50,861 nucleotides of DNA from Clostridia bacterium. Its GTDB lineage: Bacteria > Bacillota > Clostridia > Oscillospirales > CAG-272. Numbering within the stretch: the stretch's first letter is position 1; each line of letters opens with the position of its first letter. A model generated the notes under the pieces. That model had not been told where the DNA came from, made no database searches, and saw only the letters and a list, made by a program, of their open reading frames with translations. The stretch is taken from positions 1 through 50,861 of the forward strand of contig JAFTKJ010000008.1 of NCBI GenBank assembly GCA_017453305.1, given 5' to 3'. Shown piece by piece: positions 25,489-34,414 of this stretch. The translations under genes and the position numbers were made by a program.

Positions 25489-25532
25489 TATAATATAGGT
25501 GGATAAGTGTGCCATCGTAAAAAACGATGGCA
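25489..25532 (+). promoter_or_regulatory. -10 element and leader hairpin of zapA
   Basis: TATAAT at 25489-25494 has no good -35. 15 bp later TGCCATCG (25510-25517) and CGATGGCA (25525-25532) form a perfect 8-bp stem with an A-rich loop and no T-run. 25298-25480 shows no gene. Confidence 0.5.
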
Positions 25533-25591
25533 TCAAAGAAAAAAGTTCACACAAAACGGCGCTTACCCGTGCGTGATGAAGGAAAGGATTC

Positions 25592-26233
25592 ATGGTTACG
25601 TCTATGAAACAAAAGTACAGCATTACAGTAGCAGATATGGAGCTGAATATCATCAGCGATGCTTCCCCCGATGAGGTTGAAAACATTGTTGGAATGCTCG
25701 ACCGCCGCATGAGAGACATCAATCTCAAAAGCCCCCGTTGCACCAAGAACGAGGCGGCAATTCTTTGCGCACTCTCCTATTGCTCGGAAAGAATTGCAAT
25801 GCAGGAAGCATTCAAGAAGGTGGAAAAGGACGCTTTCCGCTTCTCCGGTGAGAATGAAAAGCTGAAGAAGACCATCGAGAGCTTGCAGGAGGAGCTTGAC
25901 AATTTGCGCAAGGACGCAAGCGTAATGCGTTCGATTCTTGATCGCGCCGCAATCTCCGCAAATCCTGCCGCTACCACTCCCGCTACCCCTGCGGCAGAAA
26001 AGCCCAAGTACGTTCCGAAGCCCTTCAATAAGAAGACCGAGGAAGAGCCTGCGCAGATCTCTGCGTTTGATGAGGTTCCCGCACAGGAAGCCATCGAACA
26101 GTCCGCTGCCGAGGCTTCTCCCACCGAGGAGCCCGTTGTAACGCCTTTGGAAGAAAAGAAATCTCAAAAGGCTGCAACCGCAAAGAGCCGCGTTGGCGCA
26201 ATGTTTGATTTCCTTACCTACAGCGATGTCTGA
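25592..26233 (+). CDS. zapA: Cell division protein ZapA with long C-terminal tail
   Basis: 213 residues. The first ~110 match ZapA: KYSITVADMELNIISDASPDEVENI (split by a turn) and a coiled-coil (FKKVEKDAFRFSGENEKLKK, LQEELDNLRKD). ZapA crosslinks FtsZ filaments. Ordinary ZapA ends near residue 90-110. Here a ~100-residue tail rich in Ala, Pro, Thr and Glu follows, probably disordered, ending in SRVGAMFDFLTYSDV. GGAAAGGATTC precedes ATG. The stop overlaps the U32 gene by 8 bp. Confidence 0.85.
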   Translation: MVTSMKQKYSITVADMELNIISDASPDEVENIVGMLDRRMRDINLKSPRCTKNEAAILCALSYCSERIAMQEAFKKVEKDAFRFSGENEKLKKTIESLQEELDNLRKDASVMRSILDRAAISANPAATTPATPAAEKPKYVPKPFNKKTEEEPAQISAFDEVPAQEAIEQSAAEASPTEEPVVTPLEEKKSQKAATAKSRVGAMFDFLTYSDV

Positions 26234-28244
26234 TTTCTTGGCGCATCCCCTGCCCGAGTTGCTTTGTCCCGCAGGTTCTCCCGAGGCGTTGGACGCGGCA
26301 ATTGAGGGAGGCGCAGACGCCGTATATCTTGGCGGTACTGCCTTCAACGCAAGAATGAACGCACATAATTTCGGCGGAGACGCATTGCGCTCCGCCGTTT
26401 TGCGCGCGCACAGCTATGGGGTCAAGGTCTATCTTACCCTGAATACCCTTGTCACCGACCGCGAGCTACCCGCCTTTGTAGAAGCGGCAAGAGACGCCGC
26501 AAGCATTGGCGTGGATGCCCTGATCGTTGCCGACCTCGGAGGCGCTGCCGCCATTCACCGCGCCATCCCCTCCCTGGAGCTGCACGCCAGCACACAAATG
26601 TCGGGACACAATGCTTCCGCGGCGCTTGAGTTGGAAAAGCTCGGCTTTTCCCGTATGGTCATCGCACGGGAAACACCTGCGCGAGATCTTTTTGAAACCG
26701 TCAAACGTTCCCCTTTGGAGATCGAAATGTTCATTCATGGCGCACTCTGCGTCAGCCATTCGGGGCAATGCCTTTTCTCCTCGCTTGTCGGTGGCAGAAG
26801 CGGCAATCGCGGTGAATGCGCCCAGCCCTGCCGACTCCCCTTCTCTTGCGGAAAAGGAAAATGTGAATACCCCTTGTCCTTAAAGGATCTTTCTCTTGCG
26901 GCATACGTCCCCCAACTGATCGATTGCGGCGTAAAATCTCTCAAAATTGAGGGACGCATGAAGTCCCCCGAATACGTGCGCGATACGGCGCGCATCTGGC
27001 GCCGCCTGTTGGATGAGCGCCGCGGAGCCACGCCCGCAGAGTTGCAAGAGCTGGCAAATGCGTTTTCGCGCGGTGGATTTACCGACGGATATTACAAAGA
27101 AACCATTGGTCACGGTATGCTTGGAACGCGCTCAATGGACGACAAGGCAACCTCTCGCACACTGATCCCCTTTACAGGCCTGACCAAAAAGATTCCGTTG
27201 CAATTTTCCCTATCCTTTAAAAAGGATATTCCCGTATCGCTCTCCCTCTCGGACGGCACACGTACGGTACGCGTTACGGGCGAAGTGCCGCAAGCCGCAC
27301 GTACCGCTCCAATGTCACAGGAGCAATTGGAACGAAGCTTGACAAAGCTTGGCGGCACCCCCTACGGCGTGCAACGCTTTGACGCGGAAATGGACGACGG
27401 ACTGATGCTTCCCGTCTCTCTTTTGAACGACCTTCGCCGCCGTGCGATTGCCGCCTGGGAGGAGGGCTCTGCCCCTTGCGAAGTGGAATCCGCACCTTAC
27501 AAGCCGCAAAGATCACAGACTCCCAAGCAGAATATCCGTACCGCGCGCTTTTATACGCCGGGGCAAATCACCCCCTTGGCTCGTGAATTTTTTGACCGCA
27601 TCTATCTTCCCCTTGGAAAAGAGGATGCGCAAGCCGACGGCGTTGTGCTCCCCGCAGTTATTTTTGAGCATGAGTGCCCTACCGTAAAGGAAATGCTGCA
27701 ACGCGCCGCCGATTTGGGAGTTCGCTACGCCTTGGTTGGGAATTTGGGACATCTTTCGCTTGTCAAAGACGCCGATATGATCCCCGTTGGCGATTTTCGT
27801 TGCAACGTAACCAACGGAGAAACCGTTTGCGCTCTGGAAAAAATGGGAATTTTCTCCGTCATCCTTTCCCCCGAATTGAGCTTGCCGCAAGCGCGCGACG
27901 TTGGCGGTAACACCGCGCTGATCGTTTACGGTCGCATCCCTCTGATGACTGTGGAGAAATGTGTGATCCGCGAAATTGCGGATTGCAACGTCTGTGGAAG
28001 CAACCGAGCCCTTTTAAAGGATCGCCGCGGCGTTACCTTCCCCGTACTTCGGGAATGGGAGCACCGAAACGTGATCTACAACAGCCTTCCCACCTCCATG
28101 TCCGACCGAGGAGCGCAGCTGACTGCGGCAAACCTAACGGCTCAGCATTTCCTCTTTTCTGTCGAGAGTGCCGATGAGGTTGACCTCATCATCAAGGCTT
28201 GGAAGAGCGGCAACGCACTCCCCTTTTCGGTACGAAGAATTTAA
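26226..28244 (+). CDS. U32 family peptidase / RlhA-like protein
   Basis: 672 residues from ATG at 26226, overlapping zapA by 8 bp without a ribosome site, so probably coupled. LPELLCPAGSPEALDAAI and GADAVYLGG open the TIM-like barrel. EMFIHGALCVSHSGQCLFSS is the U32 signature, and CAQPCRLPF adds Cys that bind an iron-sulfur cluster in relatives. In E. coli the homologue RlhA hydroxylates C2501 of 23S rRNA, and others are annotated as collagenases. rRNA modification is the likelier role for this length, but not proven. Confidence 0.88.
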   Translation: MSDFLAHPLPELLCPAGSPEALDAAIEGGADAVYLGGTAFNARMNAHNFGGDALRSAVLRAHSYGVKVYLTLNTLVTDRELPAFVEAARDAASIGVDALIVADLGGAAAIHRAIPSLELHASTQMSGHNASAALELEKLGFSRMVIARETPARDLFETVKRSPLEIEMFIHGALCVSHSGQCLFSSLVGGRSGNRGECAQPCRLPFSCGKGKCEYPLSLKDLSLAAYVPQLIDCGVKSLKIEGRMKSPEYVRDTARIWRRLLDERRGATPAELQELANAFSRGGFTDGYYKETIGHGMLGTRSMDDKATSRTLIPFTGLTKKIPLQFSLSFKKDIPVSLSLSDGTRTVRVTGEVPQAARTAPMSQEQLERSLTKLGGTPYGVQRFDAEMDDGLMLPVSLLNDLRRRAIAAWEEGSAPCEVESAPYKPQRSQTPKQNIRTARFYTPGQITPLAREFFDRIYLPLGKEDAQADGVVLPAVIFEHECPTVKEMLQRAADLGVRYALVGNLGHLSLVKDADMIPVGDFRCNVTNGETVCALEKMGIFSVILSPELSLPQARDVGGNTALIVYGRIPLMTVEKCVIREIADCNVCGSNRALLKDRRGVTFPVLREWEHRNVIYNSLPTSMSDRGAQLTAANLTAQHFLFSVESADEVDLIIKAWKSGNALPFSVRRI

Positions 28245-28249
28245 AATGG

Positions 28250-28649
28250 CATAAAAAAAGCATCCGTACGAAGGCGTGATGTTCTTAGCGGAGAAATAGA
28301 ATAAGGGTATGGGCATAGCCCGATGCGTTTGTTATACAAATGCGAAACCGGCAATAAAAGCAGAAGAGAGAGTCATGCGGAAGCAAAATTCCGTAAGACT
28401 CTCTCTTTTTCTGCTGTCTATGAGTGATATTCTTTGCTTTCGCAAAGAGTGATATTGCCCTTGCGGGCAGTGATATTGTTCGGCTACGCCTCACAGTGAT
28501 ATTCTATTCGCTCTAAAACTCGCGAAGCGAATATCACTCGGCATAAGCCGAATATCACTGCGAAGCAATATCACTCGCCATAGGCGAATAGAACTGGCGT
28601 GATACTCCGTTAAGAGTATCACGCCAAGTGTACGGACGCTTTTTTTATG
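28250..28649. repeat. 400-bp palindromic element with terminal inverted repeats and AGTGATATT modules
   Basis: Left end 28250-28292 and right end 28607-28649 are inverted copies with few mismatches (CATAAAAAAAGCRTCCGTAC then GGCGTGAT and CGGAG). Inside lie a long hairpin (28359-28415), a 12-bp perfect stem (28596-28607 with 28614-28625), and AGTGATATT four times forward (28423, 28448, 28469, 28495) and three times inverted (28530, 28551, 28567), separated by short GC-rich mini-hairpins. No ORF of note. It fills the gap between convergent U32 and mrp, and the mrp stop codon falls in the right repeat, so it may also end both transcripts. Confidence 0.8.
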
Positions 28650-29493
28650 CATTGGGGGTCAAATTCAGTTTCTCGATGACTGCTGCTGCCGCGCGATCAA
28701 GATAATCATTTTCCATCAGCTCAATCATACCGCGGTCAACGAGTGCGGAAAGCTTGGAATCCATGGGGATGCGCGCCAGAAGGTCGTAGCCGAATTTCTC
28801 TGCAACTTCCTCGATGTGGCTCTCACCAAACACCTTGATCTCCTTGCCGCAGTCGGGGCACTTGACATAGCTCATGTTTTCAACCAAGCCAAGCACGGGA
28901 ACGTTCATCATATTCGCCATGTTTGCCGCCTTGCTGACGATCATGGAAACCAGATCCTGAGGGCTGGAAACGATTACAACACCGTCAAGGGGCAGAGACT
29001 GGAACACCGTCAGCGGAACGTCACCGGTTCCGGGAGGGCAGTCGACCAGGAGCACGTCCACGTTCCAGATGGTATCCTTCCAGAACTGTTGAACGGTGCC
29101 TGCAATCATTGCGCCACGCCAAATGACAGGCTTGGTTTCGTCATTGCCAAGCAACAGGTTGACAGACATCATATCGATGCCCGTTTTAGAGGAGGGAGGG
29201 ATCATACCGTTGTCATCGCCATACACCTCCACGTTGTGAAGACCGAACGCCTTTGGGATAGAGGGTCCCGTAATATCGGCGTCCAAAATACCTACCTTAT
29301 ATCCTTCTCTCTGCAACAATACCGCAAGCATAGAGGTAACCAAAGACTTTCCAACACCGCCCTTGCCGCTGACAACGCCAATGACGTGCTTGACCTCGCT
29401 CAACTCATTTGCAGGGATCTGCAAGCTTTGCGGCTTTTCGCGAGAGGCACAATTGCTGGAGCATGTAGAACAATCATGAGTGCATTCTGACAT
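28645..29493 (-). CDS. mrp: Mrp/NBP35-type P-loop ATPase (Fe-S carrier)
   Basis: 282 residues from ATG at 29493 (AAAGGAAAAAG upstream; the frame reaches a TTG at 29520). An N-terminal Cys-rich tail (CTHDCSTCSSNC) precedes the deviant Walker A SGKGGVGKS. ILDADITGPS and LLVDCPPGTGDVP are Walker motifs, and CPDC is the cluster-bridging CxxC. The family carries and transfers Fe-S clusters as a dimer. Own promoter. Confidence 0.93.
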   Translation of the reverse strand: MSECTHDCSTCSSNCASREKPQSLQIPANELSEVKHVIGVVSGKGGVGKSLVTSMLAVLLQREGYKVGILDADITGPSIPKAFGLHNVEVYGDDNGMIPPSSKTGIDMMSVNLLLGNDETKPVIWRGAMIAGTVQQFWKDTIWNVDVLLVDCPPGTGDVPLTVFQSLPLDGVVIVSSPQDLVSMIVSKAANMANMMNVPVLGLVENMSYVKCPDCGKEIKVFGESHIEEVAEKFGYDLLARIPMDSKLSALVDRGMIELMENDYLDRAAAAVIEKLNLTPNA

Positions 29494-29543
29494 TTTTACT
29501 TTTTCCTTTCTCAATTTCAAAGATATATTTTTACATCCTTACT

Positions 29544-29572
29544 ATTATACACCCGTTTGAAGAAAAATGCAA
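29544..29572 (-). promoter_or_regulatory. Promoter of mrp
   Basis: Minus strand TTGCAT (29567-29572), 17-bp spacer, TATAAT (29544-29549). Confidence 0.85.
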
Positions 29573-29603
29573 GGGTTTTTGCAAAAAAGCTTTTTGGAAG
29601 TTC

Positions 29604-29999
29604 TTATATCTCACCCAAATTCAGAATTTCAATCTCGCTATCATAATATTGTTCCTGAAAATGAACGGCGCTTGCAATTTCCTCCCGTGTGTATCGCTTA
29701 CCAAGGGGAGCACCAACCAGCTTATCCTCCACGTCGTTGTTGCGGTGTACAATGGCAATTATGTGTGCATCGTACTCCTCCACGGGCGTTTCTACCCCAA
29801 GCAAATAAACGTCCATCTCCTCGCCGTCACCGCCAAGCACACCTGGGATATAGCCGTAATTGATCGGATAGCAAAGATCATATTTTTCTTTATGATGCAC
29901 GTACCCAATGGGACGGTCAATACCGATATGCACCGTTTTTCCAAGATAAGATCTTGCCAAAGCTTTTCGTTCCTCATACGTTAGGTATTCTTTTTCCAT
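29604..29999 (-). CDS. ppa: Inorganic pyrophosphatase, short family I type
   Basis: 131 residues, shorter than the ~175 of E. coli Ppa. DRPIGYVHHK, YPINYGYIPGVLGGDGEEMD and the following VYLLG match the family I active site with its metal-binding Asp residues (DGEEMD). Short versions are common in Firmicutes, and some may act on other phosphate esters. Hydrolysis of PPi to phosphate is the default call. Own promoter, divergent from the MATE gene. Confidence 0.85.
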   Translation of the reverse strand: MEKEYLTYEERKALARSYLGKTVHIGIDRPIGYVHHKEKYDLCYPINYGYIPGVLGGDGEEMDVYLLGVETPVEEYDAHIIAIVHRNNDVEDKLVGAPLGKRYTREEIASAVHFQEQYYDSEIEILNLGEI

Positions 30000-30042
30000 A
30001 ATTTCCCCTCATTTTTTAAATTAATTCTTGTTCTTGTTCTAT

Positions 30043-30071
30043 ATTTTAACACAAAATACGAGTTCTGTCAA
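30043..30071 (-). promoter_or_regulatory. Promoter of the pyrophosphatase gene
   Basis: Minus strand TTGACA (30066-30071), 17-bp spacer, TAAAAT (30043-30048). Confidence 0.85.
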
Positions 30072-30089
30072 TACTTTATTACAAATCCA

Positions 30090-30118
30090 TTGACAGAAAT
30101 CGGCAGATATGATATAAT
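30090..30118 (+). promoter_or_regulatory. Promoter of the MATE gene
   Basis: TTGACA (30090-30095), 17-bp spacer, TATAAT (30113-30118). Only 18 bp separate its -35 from that of the divergent promoter. Confidence 0.9.
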
Positions 30119-30154
30119 TAATAGGTTGTTCGATTACAGATGAAAGGAGCACCT

Positions 30155-31489
30155 ATGCAATCCATTAAGCTATCGGATCATTTTACCGTTAAAAAGCTAT
30201 TGCGCTTTACGTTGCCCAGCATCGCTATGATGATCTTTACCTCGATCTACGGTGTGGTGGACGGATTTTTTGTTTCTAACTTTGTAGGCAAAACACCCTT
30301 TGCTGCCGTCAATTTTATCATGCCGTTTTTGATGATTCTTGGCACCATTGGCTTTATGTTTGGCACGGGAGGCAGTGCGCTGATCTCAAAGACCATGGGC
30401 GAGGGCGATCTCGAAAAGGCGAACCGAACCTTTTCACTCTTGACCTACACCGTTATGCTTTGCGGCATTCTGTTTGCTCTTTTCGGCATCCTCTTTCTGC
30501 GCCCCATTGCAGCTTTGCTTGGAGCGGAGGGCGAGATGCAGGAACACTGCGTTACCTACGGCAGGATCATTCTTGCGGCACTTCCCTTTTTCGTTTTGCA
30601 AATGGCATTTCAAAGCTTTTTTGTCACTGCTGAAAAGCCTCAGCTCGGCTTGATTGTTACCGTAGCGGCAGGCGTTACGAATATGGTGCTGGATGCACTT
30701 TTGGTAGGTGTATTTCCCCTAGGGCTTGTGGGTGCTGCTTTGGCAACCGCAATCAGCCAATGCGTGGGGGGCTTGATTCCTTTGATCTACTTTCTGCGTC
30801 CCAATAATAGCCTATTGCGCCTGACCAAACCAAGCTTTGACGGTGCGGCGCTTCTCAAGACCTGCACCAATGGCTCCTCGGAGCTGATGAGCAACATTTC
30901 CATGTCCTTGGTGGGCATGCTGTATAACGTTCAATTGCTCCACTATGAGGGAGAAAACGGAGTGGCGGCGTACGGAGTGATGATGTACGTCAATATGATC
31001 TTTATCGCCGTGTTCATCGGCTATTCGATCGGCACAGCACCGATCATCGGATATCACTACGGCGCCGAAAACGATGCAGAGCTGAAGAGCCTGCTCAAAA
31101 AAAGCCTTGGCTTGATCTCAATCGGTGCCATTGGTATGCTTTTGCTGGCATTTGTACTTGCCGCCCCTTTATCCGGCTTGTTTGTAGGATATGACGGGGA
31201 ATTGTACGAACTGACCCGAAACGGATTTTTCATATTCTCTTTTTCGTTTTTGTTTGCAGGCTTTGCCATTTTCGGCTCGGGATTTTTCACCGCGCTCAAC
31301 GACGGCATCACCTCGGCAATCATCTCTTTTTTGCGCACACTCGTCTTTCAGATTGCGGCGGTGATCCTTCTGCCCCTGATCTGGCAAACCAACGGCATCT
31401 GGATCTCCGTTGTGGTAGCAGAGCTGATGGCGGTTGCCGTATCCGCTTTGTTCCTGTTTTTGAAGAGAAAGAAATATCGCTATTTTTGA
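30155..31489 (+). CDS. MATE family efflux transporter
   Basis: 444 residues from ATG at 30155, chosen because AAAGGAG sits 5 bp upstream; an in-frame ATG at 30140 lies before this site. Twelve hydrophobic segments. The N-half starts LLRFTLPSIAMMIFTSIYGVVDGFFVS, split by the MATE turn, and the C-half repeats the pattern (GSSELMSNISMSLVGMLYN). Family members export drugs or metabolites with Na+ or H+. Substrate not readable. Terminator at 31508. Confidence 0.9.
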   Translation: MQSIKLSDHFTVKKLLRFTLPSIAMMIFTSIYGVVDGFFVSNFVGKTPFAAVNFIMPFLMILGTIGFMFGTGGSALISKTMGEGDLEKANRTFSLLTYTVMLCGILFALFGILFLRPIAALLGAEGEMQEHCVTYGRIILAALPFFVLQMAFQSFFVTAEKPQLGLIVTVAAGVTNMVLDALLVGVFPLGLVGAALATAISQCVGGLIPLIYFLRPNNSLLRLTKPSFDGAALLKTCTNGSSELMSNISMSLVGMLYNVQLLHYEGENGVAAYGVMMYVNMIFIAVFIGYSIGTAPIIGYHYGAENDAELKSLLKKSLGLISIGAIGMLLLAFVLAAPLSGLFVGYDGELYELTRNGFFIFSFSFLFAGFAIFGSGFFTALNDGITSAIISFLRTLVFQIAAVILLPLIWQTNGIWISVVVAELMAVAVSALFLFLKRKKYRYF

Positions 31490-31507
31490 CGAGAATTCCA
31501 CATGATG

Positions 31508-31548
31508 AGGGCTGCAACGATCCAAACGGTCGTAGCAGTCCTTTTTTG
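31508..31548 (+). terminator. Intrinsic terminator after the MATE gene
   Basis: Imperfect stem of GGGCTGC...GCAGTCC with inner ACGATC/GGTCGT, then CTTTTTTG. Confidence 0.85.
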
Positions 31549-31646
31549 TTTCGCGCGACATGGAAAATGTGGGTGCTTTTTATAAAAGCTTTTTGTATTT
31601 CCGGGGTGTTTTTGAGCTCACCCGTGATCTTTTTTGCCATAACCGA

Positions 31647-31675
31647 TTGACAGTGCGTTTTTTTTATGTTATACT
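31647..31675 (+). promoter_or_regulatory. Promoter of alaS
   Basis: TTGACA (31647-31652), 17-bp T-rich spacer, TATACT (31670-31675). The ~50-base leader is too short for a T-box. Confidence 0.88.
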
Positions 31676-31732
31676 ATAGTGTAATAATATATAAATTTGT
31701 AGTATTTTTTCTACCGAAAGGACAAACCCATT

Positions 31733-34363
31733 ATGAAATGGACATCTCTTAACGACCTGCGCGAAAAATACCTCGCGTTCTTTGAATCCAAAGGACATCT
31801 GCGTCTGCCCTCTTATCCGCTGGTCCCCATCAACGACAAATCTCTTCTCCTTATCAACTCCGGAATGGCACCCATGAAAAAGTTTTTTACGGGTGAGGAG
31901 GAGCCGCCGCGCAACCGCGTGACCACCTGCCAAAAGTGCATCCGCACGCCCGATTTGGAGCGTGTGGGACATACCGCACGTCACGGCACGTTTTTTGAAA
32001 TGCTTGGAAACTTCTCCTTTGGAGATTACTTCAAGGATGAGGCAATTCCGTGGGCTTGGGAGTTTTTGACCGAAACGCTGGAGATCCCGAAGGATCTGCT
32101 CTGGCCCTCCATTTACGAGGAGGACGAGGAAGCTTACGAGATCTGGGTAAACAAGATCGGCGTTGATCCCGCACACGTCGTCCGCCTTGGCAAAGCAGAT
32201 AACTTCTGGGAGCATGGCACAGGTCCCTGCGGCCCCTGCTCCGAGATCTACTTTGACCGCGGAATCAAGTACGGCTGCGGCTCTCCCGATTGTAAGCCCG
32301 GTTGCGATTGCGACCGCTTTATGGAAATCTGGAACAACGTGTTCTCCCAATTCAACAACATGGGCGACGGCACCTACACCGAGCTTGCGCAAAAGAACAT
32401 TGATACCGGTATGGGCTTGGAGCGTCTTGCATGCGTAATGCAGGGCGTCAACAACATGTTTGAGGTCGATACCATTCGCAAGGTGCTGGATAACGTATGC
32501 GCCATTGCCGGCAAGGAATACGAAAAGGATAAGAACACCGATATTTCCATTCGCGTGGTGACCGACCACATCCGCTCCGCGACCTTTATGATCTCGGACG
32601 GCGTGATTCCCTCCAACGAGGGACGCGGCTACGTTTTGCGTCGTATTTTGCGCCGCGCTTGCCGCCACGGAAAGCTGCTTGGCATCAACCACTCCTTCCT
32701 GCCCGAGCTTGGTAAGATCGCCATTGGCGAATCGGAGGGCGCATACCCCGAGCTTGCCGAAAAGAAGGAATATATTCTCAAGGTCATTGCCATGGAGGAG
32801 GAGCGCTTTGACGCTACCATCGATGCAGGTCTTGCTATTTTGAATACCATGGTGGAGGATGCAAAGGCAAAGAACGCCGACACTCTTTCGGGTGAGGACG
32901 TATTCAAGCTGTACGATACCTTCGGCTTCCCCATCGACCTCACGCGCGAGATCGCAGAGGAAGCAGGACTCGCCATTGACGAGGATCGCTTTGCAGCCCT
33001 GATGCAGGAGCAAAAGGTTCGCGCACGTGAAGCACGCGCCAACATCAGCGGCTGGTCCGAGGCTTCCAAAAACCTTTTGGCTGATATCCCTGCGACTAAT
33101 TTTGTTGGTTATCACGCTATGAATGCCACCGCAAAGGTTTTGGCAATTCTTACCGATGACATGTCTGTAAATGAGGTTTCCGAGGGCGATTGCACCGTAA
33201 TTCTTGATTCCACCCCCTTCTACGGAGAAGGCGGCGGTCAGATCGGTGACACCGGCACACTCGTTTGCGGCGAGACAGTTGTAACCGTTACAGACACCAA
33301 AAAAACGGACGGCATCTATATTCACCTCGGCACCGTTGCAAACGGCGTACTGAAGGTAGGTGACGTTGTGGACGCAAGAGTCGACGTTCAACGCCGCGAA
33401 GCGATCATGAGAAATCACTCGGCTTGCCACCTCTTGCAAAGCGCTTTGCGCCGTGTGCTCGGCAACCACGTTGAGCAATCCGGCTCTTACGTTTCCGATA
33501 CCGTTTGCCGCTTTGACTTTACCCACTTCTCTGCCATGAGTGCTGATGAGATCGCACAGGTAGAGGCAATCGTAAACTTTGAGATTCTTGCAGGTCAAGT
33601 CGGTTCCATGACCGAGATGCCCATTGACGAGGCTAAGAAGCTGGGCGCTATGGCACTGTTTGGTGAGAAATACGGCAAGATCGTTCGTGTTGTTCGTATG
33701 GGCGAAAACTCCGTTGAGTTCTGCGGCGGTACACACGTCGATAATACTGCAAAGATCGGTCTGTTCAAGATTCTTTCCGAGTCCTCGGTTGCCGCAGGCG
33801 TACGCCGTATTGAGGCTACCACGGGTGAAGGCGTGCTTCGTCTCCTTGCAGAAAAGAATGCGCTGATTGCCGACACCGCAAAGGAAATGAAGGTACAGAA
33901 GCCTGCAGATCTTGCAAAGCGTGCTGCACAAATGCAGAGCGAGATCGCGGCTATGAAGAAGGAGATCGAATCTCTCAACTCCAAGATTGCCGCATCCAAG
34001 CTGGATTCCATTATGGCAGACGCCGTCAGCGTGGGTACCGTTCGCCTGGTTGCCGCAGATCTTGGCAACATGCAGGCAGACGCCGCACGCTCCCTGGCAG
34101 ACGAGATCAAGGCACGCTACGCCGACGTGGTTGCAGTCTTTGCAATCGCCGCCGACGGAAAGCTCAACTTCCTCTCCGTTGCGGGTAAGGATGCCGTTGC
34201 GGCAGGCGCGCATGCCGGCAAGCTGGTAGGAGCCGTTGCAGCAGTTACCGGCGGCAAGGGCGGCGGACGTCCCGACAACGCAATGGCAGGCGGACGCGAC
34301 ACAGCAAAGATCGCAGAGGCACTTGCATCCGTAAAGGAAACGTTGGCTTCCATGCTGAAATAA
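31733..34363 (+). CDS. alaS: Alanyl-tRNA synthetase
   Basis: 876 residues, full length. Class II catalytic domain first (INSGMAPMKKFF, RHGTFFEMLGNFSFGDYF), then the tRNA-binding part, the editing domain with zinc-type HxxxH (NHSACHLLQ) and CxGTH (CGGTHVDN), and a C-terminal DHHA1 domain ending GGKGGGRPDNAMAGG. It charges tRNA-Ala and hydrolyses Ser/Gly mischarges. A CPCG insertion near residue 180-200 (CGCGSPDCKPGCDCDRF) adds extra Cys. Single gene with its own promoter. The RCC1 gene starts 51 bp downstream. Confidence 0.98.
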   Translation: MKWTSLNDLREKYLAFFESKGHLRLPSYPLVPINDKSLLLINSGMAPMKKFFTGEEEPPRNRVTTCQKCIRTPDLERVGHTARHGTFFEMLGNFSFGDYFKDEAIPWAWEFLTETLEIPKDLLWPSIYEEDEEAYEIWVNKIGVDPAHVVRLGKADNFWEHGTGPCGPCSEIYFDRGIKYGCGSPDCKPGCDCDRFMEIWNNVFSQFNNMGDGTYTELAQKNIDTGMGLERLACVMQGVNNMFEVDTIRKVLDNVCAIAGKEYEKDKNTDISIRVVTDHIRSATFMISDGVIPSNEGRGYVLRRILRRACRHGKLLGINHSFLPELGKIAIGESEGAYPELAEKKEYILKVIAMEEERFDATIDAGLAILNTMVEDAKAKNADTLSGEDVFKLYDTFGFPIDLTREIAEEAGLAIDEDRFAALMQEQKVRAREARANISGWSEASKNLLADIPATNFVGYHAMNATAKVLAILTDDMSVNEVSEGDCTVILDSTPFYGEGGGQIGDTGTLVCGETVVTVTDTKKTDGIYIHLGTVANGVLKVGDVVDARVDVQRREAIMRNHSACHLLQSALRRVLGNHVEQSGSYVSDTVCRFDFTHFSAMSADEIAQVEAIVNFEILAGQVGSMTEMPIDEAKKLGAMALFGEKYGKIVRVVRMGENSVEFCGGTHVDNTAKIGLFKILSESSVAAGVRRIEATTGEGVLRLLAEKNALIADTAKEMKVQKPADLAKRAAQMQSEIAAMKKEIESLNSKIAASKLDSIMADAVSVGTVRLVAADLGNMQADAARSLADEIKARYADVVAVFAIAADGKLNFLSVAGKDAVAAGAHAGKLVGAVAAVTGGKGGGRPDNAMAGGRDTAKIAEALASVKETLASMLK

Positions 34364-34414
34364 GAGCGATTTTATTTCATGCTTTACAAAATACAACAAG
34401 TAAGGAGAATTCCT

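Noticed and set aside
28423-28575. CRISPR-like array in the AGTGATATT region
   Set aside because: Repeats are 9 bp, face both ways, and spacers are 12-27 bp mini-hairpins; no cas genes.
31676-31732. T-box leader for alaS
   Set aside because: Only about 50 bases separate promoter and start, and there is no T-box sequence or terminator.
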